From Piscirickettsia litoralis (GTDB taxonomy: Bacteria > Pseudomonadota > Gammaproteobacteria > Piscirickettsiales > Piscirickettsiaceae), in NCBI RefSeq assembly GCF_001720395.1, contig NZ_MDTU01000001.1:1442211-1506210 (forward strand): a stretch of 64,000 bases of DNA, read 5' to 3'. Made by a program: the position numbers and the translations under genes. Each line of letters begins with the position of its first letter. Positions within the stretch are counted from its first letter, which is position 1. This document shows positions 10,242 through 20,070 of the stretch, piece by piece. The notes below the pieces were generated by a model, which did not search any database, was not told the origin of the DNA, and was given only the letters and a program-made list of their open reading frames with translations.

Positions 10242-10502
10242 ATGGCAAACTCTGCACAAGCAAAAAAGCGTGCGCGTCAGGCTGAGAGCCGTCGCCAAAA
10301 CAATGCGGGCCTACGCTCTATGGTACGCACTTACATCAAAAAAGTAGTCAGCGCGATTGAAGCTGGTGACAAAGAAGTTGCTCAAAATGCATTTGCAGCG
10401 GCTGTTCCTGTGATTGACCGCATGTCTGACAAGGGCATCATTCACAAAAATAAAGCTGCTCGTCACAAAAGCCGCCTTAGCGCACACATCAAAGCGATGT
10501 AA
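10242..10502 (+). CDS. rpsT: 30S ribosomal protein S20
   Basis: Small basic 16S rRNA-binding protein of the 30S subunit, 86 residues. It begins [15 protein letters not shown], the standard S20 start, and ends in the basic segment [17 protein letters not shown] consensus promoter precedes it and a terminator follows directly, so it is a one-gene transcript. Confidence 0.99.
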   Translation: MANSAQAKKRARQAESRRQNNAGLRSMVRTYIKKVVSAIEAGDKEVAQNAFAAAVPVIDRMSDKGIIHKNKAARHKSRLSAHIKAM

Positions 10503-10507
10503 GAAGA

Positions 10508-10530
10508 AACCGGCGATTGTCGGTTTTTTT
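10508..10530 (+). terminator. Rho-independent terminator of rpsT
   Basis: AACCG/CGGTT stem around an eight-base loop followed by a seven-T tract (10524-10530), beginning five bases after the rpsT stop. Confidence 0.8.
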
Positions 10531-10720
10531 ATACCCTAAATAAATCATCATACAATCCTCACTCCCCATTTAGCCCTGTGCTCTTAACAGCCTCACCTAA
10601 AAAACAGGCCTTCTATCTCATTCTTAACTTATCCAAAATTTTTATATTTTCTAATTTTAAAATAAAACAGTACACTTAGCTTTAACTTAATTTTAGTTTC
10701 AAGTAGTAGGCTATTATAGT

Positions 10721-11410
10721 ATGCGAACTCTTTCTAGCTTTATTCTTGCCGGTGGTATGATCGGCGCTGGTGCCTTAATTGCCGTGGGCTTAACCTTCTT
10801 TCATAGTGATAACCGCTATGTCACCGTTAAAGGGCTCGCTGAAAAAACTGTCGAAGCCAACCAAGCGACCTGGCAGCTGCGCTTTTCTGTCAGTAGCAAC
10901 TCTTTGCCCCAGCTTTATCAAAATATCGCTAAGGCCCAAAAAGAAATTAGTTCCTTTTTAAAGCATCAAGGCTTCAAGGCCCAACACATTCACTTTGACA
11001 CGGTTGCAGTCACTGATAATGATGCCAATCAATACAGTAATCGAAAACCTGAATCTCGCTATAGTGCAAACGCCAGCGTCAGTTTACTCACCAACCAAGT
11101 CAGACGAGTCAGCCAAGCTGTGCAAACCACCGGTGAACTCGTCCAACAGGGTGTGATTATTACAAACTCCAACACCCGCTACCGCTATACTAAACTCAAT
11201 CAAATCAAACCGACGATGCTGACACTTGCCACAGAAAATGCCCAAAAAGCCGCACAAACGTTTGCGAAAAACTCGCATAGCCACTTAAATGGCATCCGTC
11301 ATGCTTCACAGGGTCTATTTTCGATCAGCTCCGCCGATGGCTCTTATGGGCAAAATGAAATCATGAAAACAGTAAGAGTTGTCGCCACAGTGCAATATTT
11401 CATTCACTAA
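10721..11410 (+). CDS. SIMPL-domain (DUF541) protein, membrane-anchored
   Basis: A 229-residue protein with one N-terminal hydrophobic segment (about residues 8-27) that is a signal anchor or uncleaved signal, followed by a SIMPL domain. The domain start VTVKGLAEKTVEANQATW and the later AQKAAQTFAKN helix match the family, which is usually periplasmic and of poorly known role. It has its own transcription unit, with a roughly 190-base AT-rich leader after the rpsT terminator. Confidence 0.85.
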   Translation: MRTLSSFILAGGMIGAGALIAVGLTFFHSDNRYVTVKGLAEKTVEANQATWQLRFSVSSNSLPQLYQNIAKAQKEISSFLKHQGFKAQHIHFDTVAVTDNDANQYSNRKPESRYSANASVSLLTNQVRRVSQAVQTTGELVQQGVIITNSNTRYRYTKLNQIKPTMLTLATENAQKAAQTFAKNSHSHLNGIRHASQGLFSISSADGSYGQNEIMKTVRVVATVQYFIH

Positions 11411-11482
11411 CTTGTTGGCAAATAATCATTTATTTTTATAAACTAATAAAAGCAGGCAACTTTGCAAATCAGGGAGATGCGC

Positions 11483-12241
11483 ATGGATCGCCACAGTTTT
11501 TATACTCTTATGCAAGGCAGCAGCACCTCAGATTACGAACAATACCTCAACACCGATCATCTGCTTAAATGTCAAAAGCCTTATGACGAGCTTTGTAATA
11601 ACGATGAGTTGCAATTTCAGATTACCCATCAAGTCCAAGAATTATGGATGAAGCTTATTGCCTATACGTTGCTTGAGATCGATGAACAATTAGAAAAAAA
11701 GCAAAGCCTTAAAGCACTCACCCTCTTTAATAGAGTCCATCGCATCCAGCAGAGCATGATCGACCATCTGGGCCTTTTAGAGACCATGTCACCCAAAGAC
11801 TACCAGCTGATTCGATTAAATCTCGGCAACGGTAGTGGTCAGGAGTCTCCAGGCTTTCATGTCATCATAAAAATGGCGAAACCGCTTTGGCTATCTTTTC
11901 AAAAACATTATCTCACCCAAGAGAATACTTCAATCAATGATATTTATAATGATAAATATCAACACGATGAACCCTATATGCTCGCCGAACAACTTGCCGA
12001 ATTTGACGAACTTTTCCAGCATTTTCGCTACCGTCATCTCCAGCTGATTCAACGCACCATCGGTTTTGGAGCGAAATCACTCAAAGGCCGGTCAGTAAGC
12101 TTATTAGAAAAAGGCCTAAGTATGCGCTTTTTCCCCGAGTTATGGGAGATTCGCAATCAAATGACGGATGATTGGGGAGGTCAATATGGCACAACACGAC
12201 ACGCTCTTTGCAAAGAGCACGAAGAGCCAAAATCACTTTAA
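11483..12241 (+). CDS. kynA: tryptophan 2,3-dioxygenase
   Basis: Heme enzyme that opens the tryptophan indole ring to N-formylkynurenine. 253 residues. Family landmarks are YEQYLNTDHLL near the start, the substrate-pocket segment FQITHQVQELWMKL, NLGNGSGQESPGF, and FRYRHLQLIQRTIG where the heme-ligand histidine lies in homologues. I start at the ATG at 11483 because GGGAG lies six bases before it. The 3' end overlaps the next gene by 56 bases, implying an operon for tryptophan breakdown. No kynurenine formamidase gene is adjacent. Confidence 0.93.
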   Translation: MDRHSFYTLMQGSSTSDYEQYLNTDHLLKCQKPYDELCNNDELQFQITHQVQELWMKLIAYTLLEIDEQLEKKQSLKALTLFNRVHRIQQSMIDHLGLLETMSPKDYQLIRLNLGNGSGQESPGFHVIIKMAKPLWLSFQKHYLTQENTSINDIYNDKYQHDEPYMLAEQLAEFDELFQHFRYRHLQLIQRTIGFGAKSLKGRSVSLLEKGLSMRFFPELWEIRNQMTDDWGGQYGTTRHALCKEHEEPKSL

Positions 12242-13327
12242 CCTCCCTCAAGGAATTTACCTACTCAACCACTCCGTAGGCTGTTTACCTAAAGTTAGCC
12301 AACATGCCGCCGGTGAATTTCTCCAAGGCTGGGCTGACTCTGCAAGCTTAGCCTGGCCCGACTGGCTGAACACACTGAATAAGTTTTGTGAAGCATTAGC
12401 CACATTACTTCACTCTAGACCTGAGCTGTTTTGCCCTCAAGTGAATCTCTCATCGGCACTCACTAAAATTATTTATTCATTGCCAAAAGATTCTAAAAAA
12501 AACACATTCGTTTATTCGGATTTGGACTTTCCATCCATGCAATACATTTTTCAAATCGCTAAAACGCAAGGCTTTAAAGTTAAAAAATAAAAAGCGCACA
12601 AGGCAAAATCTCGCTTTCCCAATGGCTAGAGGCCATTAATAATAAAACGCAAGCCGTTTTAATCACTCACGTTAACTACCAAAACAGCGAAATACAAGAA
12701 AAGATTCCAGACATTATTGCCGCAGCACGCAAGCACCATGCATACACAATCATTGATTGTGCGCAATCAATCGGAGTCATCCCCATTGATTTAAGCCATT
12801 GGCAAGCCGATATTGTGTTAGGCAGCTCCGTTAAATGGCTCTGCGGTGGGCCTGGAGCTGGCTTTTTATGGTGCCACCCAGAGATCTTACCCAAGCTAAA
12901 ACCTCTAGATATCGGTTGGTTTTCAAGTGCTGATCCTGCAAATTTTTCCAACCAATTTAATTACCATCCAAACACCCAGCGCTTTTTAGGAGGAACCCCT
13001 TCCATTTTGCCCTTTGCAATCGCAGCAGCATCAATAAAGATGATAACAGAACTAAACATCAACGATATTTACCAGCACAACCAAGTTTTATTGGACCAAT
13101 TAAAAACCAAGCTAGCCTCATTGCCCTGCACAATCAATCATCATGCCAAAGGAGGAACCGCCTGCTTAGATTTCAAGGAAAATAACGTCAATATTTTAAA
13201 CCAGCTAAAAAGCCATAATATTTTTGCTGACTATCGACCACAAAGCGGCATACGTCTTTCTCCACATATTTACAACACAGAAAAACAAATATCAAAACTC
13301 ATTGATAAATTTAGCTTTATTTTTTAA
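12186..13327 (+). pseudogene. kynureninase-like class V PLP enzyme, frameshifted
   Basis: Fold-type I PLP enzyme, about 380 residues when joined. It has IYLLNHSVGCLP at the N-terminus, TIIDCAQSIG with the cofactor-binding aspartate, and SSVKWLCGGPGAGF with the PLP lysine. GWF and RFLGGTPSILP match kynureninase. Overlap with tryptophan dioxygenase supports kynurenine cleavage to anthranilate and alanine. The ATG at 12186 has GGAGG five bases upstream. The first frame stops at 12590; adding one A to the six-A run at 12582-12587 restores VKKIKSAQGKIS. Other class V enzymes are possible, so I give no gene symbol. Confidence 0.78.
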
Positions 13328-13481
13328 AAGCCAAACAATAACAAAACACCTAAAACATTTATGATCATTATTCATACAAGAAAAAGTGCGGACAATTTCT
13401 ATGATGAATTATCCACTATAACCTAGTGAATGGCGATGGTATAACGTTAAGGTCATGTAAAAATATGTAATGGAGATACTG

Positions 13482-13676
13482 GTGCTACAGATTAAAAGTA
13501 TATCGCTCTCACACCCTTGCTATGAAATCATCACCATGCTAAATGAAAAGGGCGATGAACTGACTCTACCCATTCATCAATTGCTCACCTCTGAGTGGTT
13601 CAAAAAACTCGACCAAGACAGCAGCCAAACCATTCTTGCGCTCTATGAAGAAAGTCGCCGAAAAGTGATTCACTAG
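13482..13676 (+). CDS. small protein of unknown function
   Basis: A 64-residue, soluble, mixed-charge protein that I do not recognise. I prefer the GTG at 13482 because GGAG lies six bases before it; an in-frame ATG at 13470 would add four residues. It has no signal peptide or membrane segment. A bidirectional terminator follows at about 13771. Coding status is supported only by the start signals and isolated position. Confidence 0.5.
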   Translation: MLQIKSISLSHPCYEIITMLNEKGDELTLPIHQLLTSEWFKKLDQDSSQTILALYEESRRKVIH

Positions 13677-13770
13677 CATAGTTCATGAAAAATTAAAATC
13701 GCAGACGATAGACCTGCATATAGGGTGTGCTCACACCGACGCCAACAATAAAAACAACAAAAATCAAGTA

Positions 13771-13799
13771 AAAAGCCGCAATTAAGCGGCTTCTTTTTT
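13771..13799. terminator. bidirectional Rho-independent terminator
   Basis: AAGCCGC/GCGGCTT stem with a six-base loop, with A-rich sequence on one side and a CTTTTTT tract on the other. It lies between the plus-strand small gene and the convergent CMD-like gene and can serve both. Confidence 0.8.
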
Positions 13800-13825
13800 A
13801 GTATTAGAGTATAACAAATCAGGAG

Positions 13826-14353
13826 TCAGAGAACTTCCTCAGTCACTAATGCTGCTGTCGTATTATTTCGACGCTGCTGCACCGCGCCGTGGCTATGAAT
13901 TTCAACGGCAACGTCCTTCTCATCACTCCCTTCCGGTTGCACCGAGTGAGCGCCAAGATTCATCATCGCGCCAAATGTCTGTGTTGCAGAAATAAAGCAA
14001 ATGAAAGCAAATAATTCTGCAATCTCCGGCTCGGAAAAATGCTCGCTTAACTCAAGAAAATTGTCATCATTAATCGTCCGGTGATCATAAGCTACCTGAC
14101 GCGCAAGCTCCACAGCCATCTTCACTTTAGGATCGTTATGCTCTTCACTGGGTAAGCCACGCGCCATACCCAACTCATAACCATGATCATGTGCGAGCAC
14201 ACGACGCACTTCCTCTTTTAGAGATTCGCTTAAGTGGCCTTCTTTAACAATTTCCTTTTGTAATCTTAGCCACTTCTCTTTGATTCGCGGATTATGCCCC
14301 AACAAGCGCTGCAAAGGGCTATTTCCTACTGCTGAAAAAGAAATACGGGCCAT
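13826..14353 (-). CDS. carboxymuconolactone decarboxylase-like (AhpD-fold) protein
   Basis: About 175 residues of helical AhpD-like fold: RISFSAVGNSPLQRLLGHNP at the N-terminus and a FSEPEIAELFAFICFISATQTFGAMMN core helix pair (shown here in two parts of one region). The usual redox CxxC is absent: the corresponding helix reads HDHGYELGMARG. It is therefore probably not a peroxidase partner, and its substrate is unknown. Start at 14353 is chosen because GGAGG lies five bases upstream. It is a single gene downstream of argD on the same strand. Confidence 0.7.
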   Translation of the reverse strand: MARISFSAVGNSPLQRLLGHNPRIKEKWLRLQKEIVKEGHLSESLKEEVRRVLAHDHGYELGMARGLPSEEHNDPKVKMAVELARQVAYDHRTINDDNFLELSEHFSEPEIAELFAFICFISATQTFGAMMNLGAHSVQPEGSDEKDVAVEIHSHGAVQQRRNNTTAALVTEEVL

Positions 14354-14482
14354 ACCCACCTCCATCCATTACAAAAAAATCATCCTGAATCTACAGCCTA
14401 CAAAGGCTTTAACCAAAGGTCAATAGTCAAAGCCTTCTCTTTTCTGTGGCCGCAATGCAGCAATTTTAACGATTATAATGGC

Positions 14483-15649
14483 TTAATTAAAATTATTGAT
14501 AATTTTTTCAAGAATAGAAACCATCAAATCAGCTTCTTCTTTCCTCAACGTTAACGGTGGTGCTAAACGAATCGTATTTCCTGCCGTCACATTAAAGACC
14601 AAACCTTCTTCCATCGCCGCAACACGTAATGGAGCACAGGGCTTATGAATTTCAATACCAATCCATAGACCCTGACCACGCACATCAACAACTTTGTCAT
14701 TGCCAGCAAATTTGCTGCGTAACTGGTCTTGTAGATATTGACCCACTTCAGCACCATTTTCGATCACTTTATCGCTGACCATCGTTTCAAGCACCGTAGA
14801 CGCCACACGACACGCGAGAGGATTACCCCCATAAGTTGTCCCATGTGTACCCACCGTGAGCAAATCAGCGGCCTTACCTCGAGCCAAACAGGCACCGACT
14901 GGAAAACCATTTCCCAAGGCTTTTGCCAACGTCATTACATCCGGCACACTATTCGAATGCTGAAAGCCAAACATTTTACCCGTACGGCCCACACCACTTT
15001 GAATCTCATCTAAAATCATCAGCAAGTCATTATCATCACAAATGCGACGGATATTATCTAAAAAATCTGCCGGTGGCACATGAACGCCTCCTTCCCCTTG
15101 CACAGGCTCTGCCATAATTGCAACCACATTGGCATTGGCTTTGACGATTTTTTCCAGCGCATCGCTATCCCCAAACGGTGCATAAATAAAGCCAGGCATA
15201 AGCGGCTGAAAACCTTTTTGAATATTGATGTTCCCTGATGCCGTGATGCACGCCATCGTCCGACCATGAAAGCTTTTTTGCATCGTAATAATAACAGGCG
15301 AATCAATGCCTTTTTTCTGGCCAAACAGTCGGGCGATTTTCAGTGCAGCTTCATTCGCTTCTGCACCAGAATTAGAAAAAAAGACCTGATCCAAGCCTGA
15401 AAGCTCAGACAATTGACCGGCGAGCTGCTCTTGCTCTGGAATTTCAAAACCATTAGAGACATGCATAAGCTGCGCAGCTTGCTCTTGTAATACTTGGGTG
15501 ACTTTAGGATGGCAATGCCCAAGGCTGCATACTGCAATTCCCGCCAAGCCATCTAAGTATTTTTTACCCTGATTATCCCACAGCCATACACCTTCACCTT
15601 TAGTAAAAGCGACAGGCTGACGATTATAGGTCGGCATTAAATGTGACAT
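14483..15649 (-). CDS. argD: acetylornithine aminotransferase (class III)
   Basis: PLP enzyme of arginine synthesis that transfers the amino group of acetylornithine to 2-oxoglutarate; some homologues also act on succinyldiaminopimelate. 388 residues. Landmarks are LDGLAGIAVCSLGHCHP, FFSNSGAEANEAALK, MILDEIQSGVGRTG and the PLP lysine in LAKALGNGFPVGA, then GTTYGGNPLA. Length and motifs fit ArgD closely. No other arginine gene is adjacent, so the role rests on sequence alone. Confidence 0.9.
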   Translation of the reverse strand: MSHLMPTYNRQPVAFTKGEGVWLWDNQGKKYLDGLAGIAVCSLGHCHPKVTQVLQEQAAQLMHVSNGFEIPEQEQLAGQLSELSGLDQVFFSNSGAEANEAALKIARLFGQKKGIDSPVIITMQKSFHGRTMACITASGNINIQKGFQPLMPGFIYAPFGDSDALEKIVKANANVVAIMAEPVQGEGGVHVPPADFLDNIRRICDDNDLLMILDEIQSGVGRTGKMFGFQHSNSVPDVMTLAKALGNGFPVGACLARGKAADLLTVGTHGTTYGGNPLACRVASTVLETMVSDKVIENGAEVGQYLQDQLRSKFAGNDKVVDVRGQGLWIGIEIHKPCAPLRVAAMEEGLVFNVTAGNTIRLAPPLTLRKEEADLMVSILEKIINNFN

Positions 15650-15845
15650 ACTTCTTCTCTCCCTAAAAAATTAAAACCAAAACCAACAGAAACGATTGTA
15701 GATTGTCGATCCATGCTAGCCTGAATGAATTACTAAGGCAACGCTGCCTCGCAGCATAAGCATTTTTTTGCTCTGTCAAGACTGTTTTTTTATCTAAAAG
15801 ACGATTAAAATCCTTTCCTAGATTTTTGGCAATACCTACTCTAGA

Positions 15846-15892
15846 ATACTAGATATAGTAGAAAGAGAATTTAAAAACCCAATATATACTTA
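15846..15892 (+). promoter_or_regulatory. pair of NrdR-box-like sites upstream of nrdA
   Basis: ATACTAGATATAGTAG at 15846-15861 and ACCCAATATATACTTA at 15877-15892 both resemble the NrdR-box consensus (acaCwAtATaTwGtgt). They are 31 bases apart, three helical turns, the usual geometry for a NrdR pair. NrdR is an ATP/dATP-sensing repressor of ribonucleotide reductase genes. The match is seen; repression is inferred. The rest of the roughly 295-base argD-nrdA spacer holds no gene I can support. Confidence 0.6.
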
Positions 15893-15945
15893 AAAATCAC
15901 AACAACAATAAAAACACAAAAACCACTTTAATCAAGGGAGCCAGC

Positions 15946-18738
15946 ATGCAAAGCCACCTCACAGACAGCCCCAATTTGCCTGATTTTCATGTCATTCGTC
16001 GTAATGGCAACATCGTCGGCTATAACCCGGATAAAATCAAAGTTGCTGTTACAAAAACATTTCTTGCTGTTGAAGGCGAAGAAGCCAGCGGCTCTAGCCG
16101 AATTCACGACATCGTAGAGCAACTCACAACGGTCATTACCGCAACATTTATTCGTCGCATGCCCAAAGGTGGCACTATTCATATCGAAGATATTCAAGAT
16201 CAAGTCGAGCTGACTCTCATGCGGACAGGAGAGCATAAAGTTGCCCGTGCCTATGTGCTCTATCGTGAAGAACACCGAAAAGCACGCCAAGATGCTGAGG
16301 CCCTAAATGCACACCTGCCCAAAAGCACCCTCAATGTCACTTTAAAGGACGGCAGCCAAGCTCCCTTGGACCTTGCCCGCCTACATGTTCTAGTCAACGA
16401 AGCCTGTGCCAAGCTCGAACATGTTGATGCCAACTTAATTCTAAATGACATCGAGCAAAATCTATTCGACGGTGTACCCATCCATGAAGTCACCAATGCT
16501 CTAGTCATGAGCGCTCGCCCTTTAGTTGAACAAGAGCCGAATTACTCCTATGTCACAGCCCGCTTACTCATGGACCAGTTACGTACTGAGGCACTTTCCT
16601 TTACCAATGTTGCGGACAATGCCACTCATAGCCAAATGGCAGAGTTTTACCCACAATATTTCCAAGCCTATATCGAGCAAGGCATTGAGCACCATCTGCT
16701 CGATGAAAAATTACACAGCTTTGACCTTACACGCTTAGGCCAAGCGTTAAACCCTGAGCGTGACTTACAATTTACCTATTTAAGTTTACAAACGCTATAC
16801 GATCGTTATTTCTTGCACGTTGATCAAACCCGTATTGAATTACCACAAGCCTTCTTTATGCGCGTTGCGATGGGACTGGCCCTCAACGAAGATGATCCAA
16901 ATGCGCGTGCCATAGAATTTTATAATTTGCTTTCTTCATTCGATTACATGAGTTCGACACCCACTCTATTTAATTCAGGCACATTGCGCTCACAGTTATC
17001 CAGCTGCTATTTAACTTATGTTCCCGATGACCTTGAAAATATTTATGGGGCAATCAAAGATAATGCCCTGCTGTCAAAATGGGCCGGTGGCCTTGGCAAT
17101 GACTGGACGCCAGTGCGTGCTATGGGCGCCCACATTAAAGGCACCAATGGTAAATCCCAAGGCGTTGTGCCCTTTTTGAAAGTTGTCAATGACACCGCTG
17201 TTGCCGTCAATCAAGGCGGTAAGCGTAAAGGGGCGGTCTGTGCTTATCTTGAAACATGGCACTTGGATATTGAAGAATTTGTCGAATTACGTAAAAACAC
17301 CGGCGATGAGCGTCGTCGTACCCATGATATGAACAGTGCGAACTGGGTGCCTGACCTTTTCTTAAAGCGTGTCTCTGAAGATAAAGACTGGACGTTATTC
17401 TCTCCAGATGAAGTACCAGATCTGCATGATCTTTATGGCCATGCCTTTGAAACCGCCTATGAAGCCTATGAAGAAAAAGCCAAACGAGGTGAAATCCGTA
17501 GTAAAACCATTTCAGCAACTAATCTCTGGCGTAAAATGCTCGGCATGCTCTTTGAAACAGGCCATCCTTGGATTACCTTCAAAGATGCCTGTAACTTACG
17601 TTCACCACAGCAACATGCTGGTGTCGTCCATAGCTCTAACCTCTGCACAGAGATCACTTTAAATACCTCTGTCGATGAGATTGCAGTGTGCAACCTCGGC
17701 AGTGTAAACCTCGTCGCGCATCTAGACGAGAATGGCTTAAATCTCGAAAAGCTAAAACAAACAGTATCAACCGCAGTGCGCATGCTCGATAATGTCATCG
17801 ACATTAACTACTATGCAGTACCGCAAGCACGCAACTCGAACCTAAAGCACCGCCCTGTCGGTCTTGGCATGATGGGCTTCCAAGATGCCTTGCACAAACT
17901 CGGTTACTCTTACAGCTCAGAGCAAGCTGTCGAGTTTGCTGATCGTTCTATGGAAGCGATGAGTTACTTTGCCATTGAAGCTTCTTGCACACTCGCTAAA
18001 GAGCGGGGTCATTATGAGTCCTATCAAGGGTCATTATGGGATCAAGGGATTTTGCCAATCGACTCGATTGCCCTATTACAAGAAGCACGTGGTGAGTATC
18101 TGCAACAAAATACTGAGACTTCCATGAATTGGGATCAATTGCGCGCTGAGTTAAAGCAATACGGCATGCGTAATTCGAATGTCCTAGCGATTGCACCCAC
18201 CGCGACGATTTCAAATATCTGCGGTGTCTCTCAATCCATAGAACCGACTTACCAAAACTTATTTGTAAAATCGAATTTATCTGGTGAGTTTACCGTCGTT
18301 AACCCTTATCTTGTCCGCGAACTTAAAGCCCTTGAGCTTTGGGACGAGGTGATGGTCAACGACCTAAAATACTTCGATGGCAGCATCCAGCGCATTGCCC
18401 GTATTCCAACGGACCTTAAAGAGCGTTACCAAACTGCTTTTGAAGTCGAGCCGCGCTGGCTCATCGACGCGGCTTCTCGTCGTCAAAAATGGATCGATCA
18501 ATCCCAATCATTAAACTTATACATTGCCGAGGCTTCGGGTAAAAAGCTTGATATCATGTATCGCATGGCCTGGTTGCGTGGCTTGAAAACCACCTATTAC
18601 CTCCGCTCTTTAGGAGCAACGGATACTGAAAAATCAACCATTCACGATGCAAAACTGAATGCGGTACAGCAAGAAGAAGCTGCACCACTACCTCAAGTGT
18701 GTGCCATTGATGATCCAGAGTGTGAGGCTTGCCAATAG
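15946..18738 (+). CDS. nrdA: class Ia ribonucleotide reductase alpha subunit
   Basis: Reduces ribonucleoside diphosphates for DNA synthesis. 930 residues, longer than enterobacterial NrdA, because two ATP-cone domains lie at the N-terminus (about residues 12-113 and 118-214). The catalytic parts are present: a redox cysteine in QLSSCYLTY, NLCTEITL with the thiyl-radical cysteine and its glutamate, the second redox cysteine in CNLGSVNL, the paired tyrosines in TTYYLRSLG and the C-terminal CxxxxxxxCxxC tail. AAGGGAG precedes the ATG. nrdB follows by 66 bases; NrdR-like sites lie upstream. Confidence 0.96.
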   Translation: MQSHLTDSPNLPDFHVIRRNGNIVGYNPDKIKVAVTKTFLAVEGEEASGSSRIHDIVEQLTTVITATFIRRMPKGGTIHIEDIQDQVELTLMRTGEHKVARAYVLYREEHRKARQDAEALNAHLPKSTLNVTLKDGSQAPLDLARLHVLVNEACAKLEHVDANLILNDIEQNLFDGVPIHEVTNALVMSARPLVEQEPNYSYVTARLLMDQLRTEALSFTNVADNATHSQMAEFYPQYFQAYIEQGIEHHLLDEKLHSFDLTRLGQALNPERDLQFTYLSLQTLYDRYFLHVDQTRIELPQAFFMRVAMGLALNEDDPNARAIEFYNLLSSFDYMSSTPTLFNSGTLRSQLSSCYLTYVPDDLENIYGAIKDNALLSKWAGGLGNDWTPVRAMGAHIKGTNGKSQGVVPFLKVVNDTAVAVNQGGKRKGAVCAYLETWHLDIEEFVELRKNTGDERRRTHDMNSANWVPDLFLKRVSEDKDWTLFSPDEVPDLHDLYGHAFETAYEAYEEKAKRGEIRSKTISATNLWRKMLGMLFETGHPWITFKDACNLRSPQQHAGVVHSSNLCTEITLNTSVDEIAVCNLGSVNLVAHLDENGLNLEKLKQTVSTAVRMLDNVIDINYYAVPQARNSNLKHRPVGLGMMGFQDALHKLGYSYSSEQAVEFADRSMEAMSYFAIEASCTLAKERGHYESYQGSLWDQGILPIDSIALLQEARGEYLQQNTETSMNWDQLRAELKQYGMRNSNVLAIAPTATISNICGVSQSIEPTYQNLFVKSNLSGEFTVVNPYLVRELKALELWDEVMVNDLKYFDGSIQRIARIPTDLKERYQTAFEVEPRWLIDAASRRQKWIDQSQSLNLYIAEASGKKLDIMYRMAWLRGLKTTYYLRSLGATDTEKSTIHDAKLNAVQQEEAAPLPQVCAIDDPECEACQ

Positions 18739-18804
18739 GCGCCTCACCTCTAAAAACGATGACCAGAAACTAAACACAGAGCAAAATCAAATTAAGGGGG
18801 CCTT

Positions 18805-20064
18805 ATGTCTTTAATCAATTGGGACGACTTTAGTGACGATCATGTCACAGAAAAAAAGCCTGCTGCCGCGACATCTAAAGCTGTTAAAAACACAGAAACA
18901 GTACCTGCAACTTCTACTGCTCCTGTAATAGCAACAGTAGAACCAGCTGATCAACAACAAGATCAGAATTTAGGGTCGAAAGCCGAGCATGAAGAGCACG
19001 AAGAGCACGAAGCAAACACCGGCCTTGAAGCACTCGAAATGGGCGCTGCGCGTGTTACCGTCGACGCAAAACAAATGATTAACTGCCGTGCAGACTTGAA
19101 CCAGCTTGTCCCTTTTAAGTACAAGTGGGCCTGGCAAAAATACCTCGATGCCTGTGCAAACCACTGGATGCCGAATGAAATCAATATGGCGGCGGATGTC
19201 GCTCTCTGGAAAGACCCTAATGGCCTGACAGATGATGAACGTACCATTTTTAAACGTAGTTTAGGTTTCTTTTCAACGGCTGACTCCTTAGTTGCGAATA
19301 ATCTTGTTTTAGCGGTTTATCGCCACATTACCAACCCTGAGTGCCGCCAATACTTATTGCGCCAAGCTTTTGAAGAAGCGTTGCACACTCACGCCTATCA
19401 ATACATCGTTGAAAGCTTAGGTCTCGATGAAGGTGAAATTTTCAACATGTACCGTGAAACACCCGTGGTTGCGAATAAATCTGCCTGGGTATTACGTCAC
19501 ACCAAAAATCTGGCCGATCCTGATTTTAAAACAGGCACAACAGAGGCTGATCAACAATTATTGAGTAACCTCATTGCTTTTTATGCGGTAACTGAAGGCA
19601 TCTTCTTCTACGTTGGTTTTGTGCAGATGCTGTCGTTTGGTCGTCGCAATAAGCTCACTGGGGCCGCCGAGCAAATTCAGTATATTCTGCGCGATGAATC
19701 CATGCATTTGAATTTTGGTATCGACATGATTAACCAAATCAAGCTGGAAAACCCTCATCTTTGGACAACAGAGTTCCAGGAGAAAATGCAGGCACTTATC
19801 CTCGAAGGCGTCGAGCTGGAAATTCAATATGCGCGTGACACCATGCCACGTGGAGTGTTAGGCTTAAATGCTAATATGTTCGAAGATTACTTAAAATATA
19901 TTGCCAATCGCCGTCTTGCCCAGTTAGGCTTAACAGAGCAGTTTGATGGTATCACCAATCCATTTCCTTGGATGAGTGAGATCATCGACCTGAAAAAAGA
20001 GAAAAATTTCTTTGAAACGCGTGTGACTGAATATAAAACCGGCGGCGCACTCAACTGGGATTAA
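18805..20064 (+). CDS. nrdB: class Ia ribonucleotide reductase beta subunit
   Basis: Diiron-tyrosyl radical subunit partnering NrdA. 419 residues. Metal ligands and radical site can be followed: the aspartate in [12 protein letters not shown], then [12 protein letters not shown] with Glu, His and the radical tyrosine spaced as in E. coli NrdB, and later [10 protein letters not shown] with Glu and His ligands. Roughly the first 75 residues are an unusual Ala/Thr-rich then Glu/His-rich extension containing short EHE repeats. A strong AAGGGGG ribosome site precedes the ATG. It is convergent with the next gene, six bases apart. Confidence 0.96.
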   Translation: MSLINWDDFSDDHVTEKKPAAATSKAVKNTETVPATSTAPVIATVEPADQQQDQNLGSKAEHEEHEEHEANTGLEALEMGAARVTVDAKQMINCRADLNQLVPFKYKWAWQKYLDACANHWMPNEINMAADVALWKDPNGLTDDERTIFKRSLGFFSTADSLVANNLVLAVYRHITNPECRQYLLRQAFEEALHTHAYQYIVESLGLDEGEIFNMYRETPVVANKSAWVLRHTKNLADPDFKTGTTEADQQLLSNLIAFYAVTEGIFFYVGFVQMLSFGRRNKLTGAAEQIQYILRDESMHLNFGIDMINQIKLENPHLWTTEFQEKMQALILEGVELEIQYARDTMPRGVLGLNANMFEDYLKYIANRRLAQLGLTEQFDGITNPFPWMSEIIDLKKEKNFFETRVTEYKTGGALNWD

Positions 20065-20070
20065 TAGTCA

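Noticed and set aside
12676-12951. 91-residue minus-strand frame
   Set aside because: Antisense shadow of the kynureninase-like gene.
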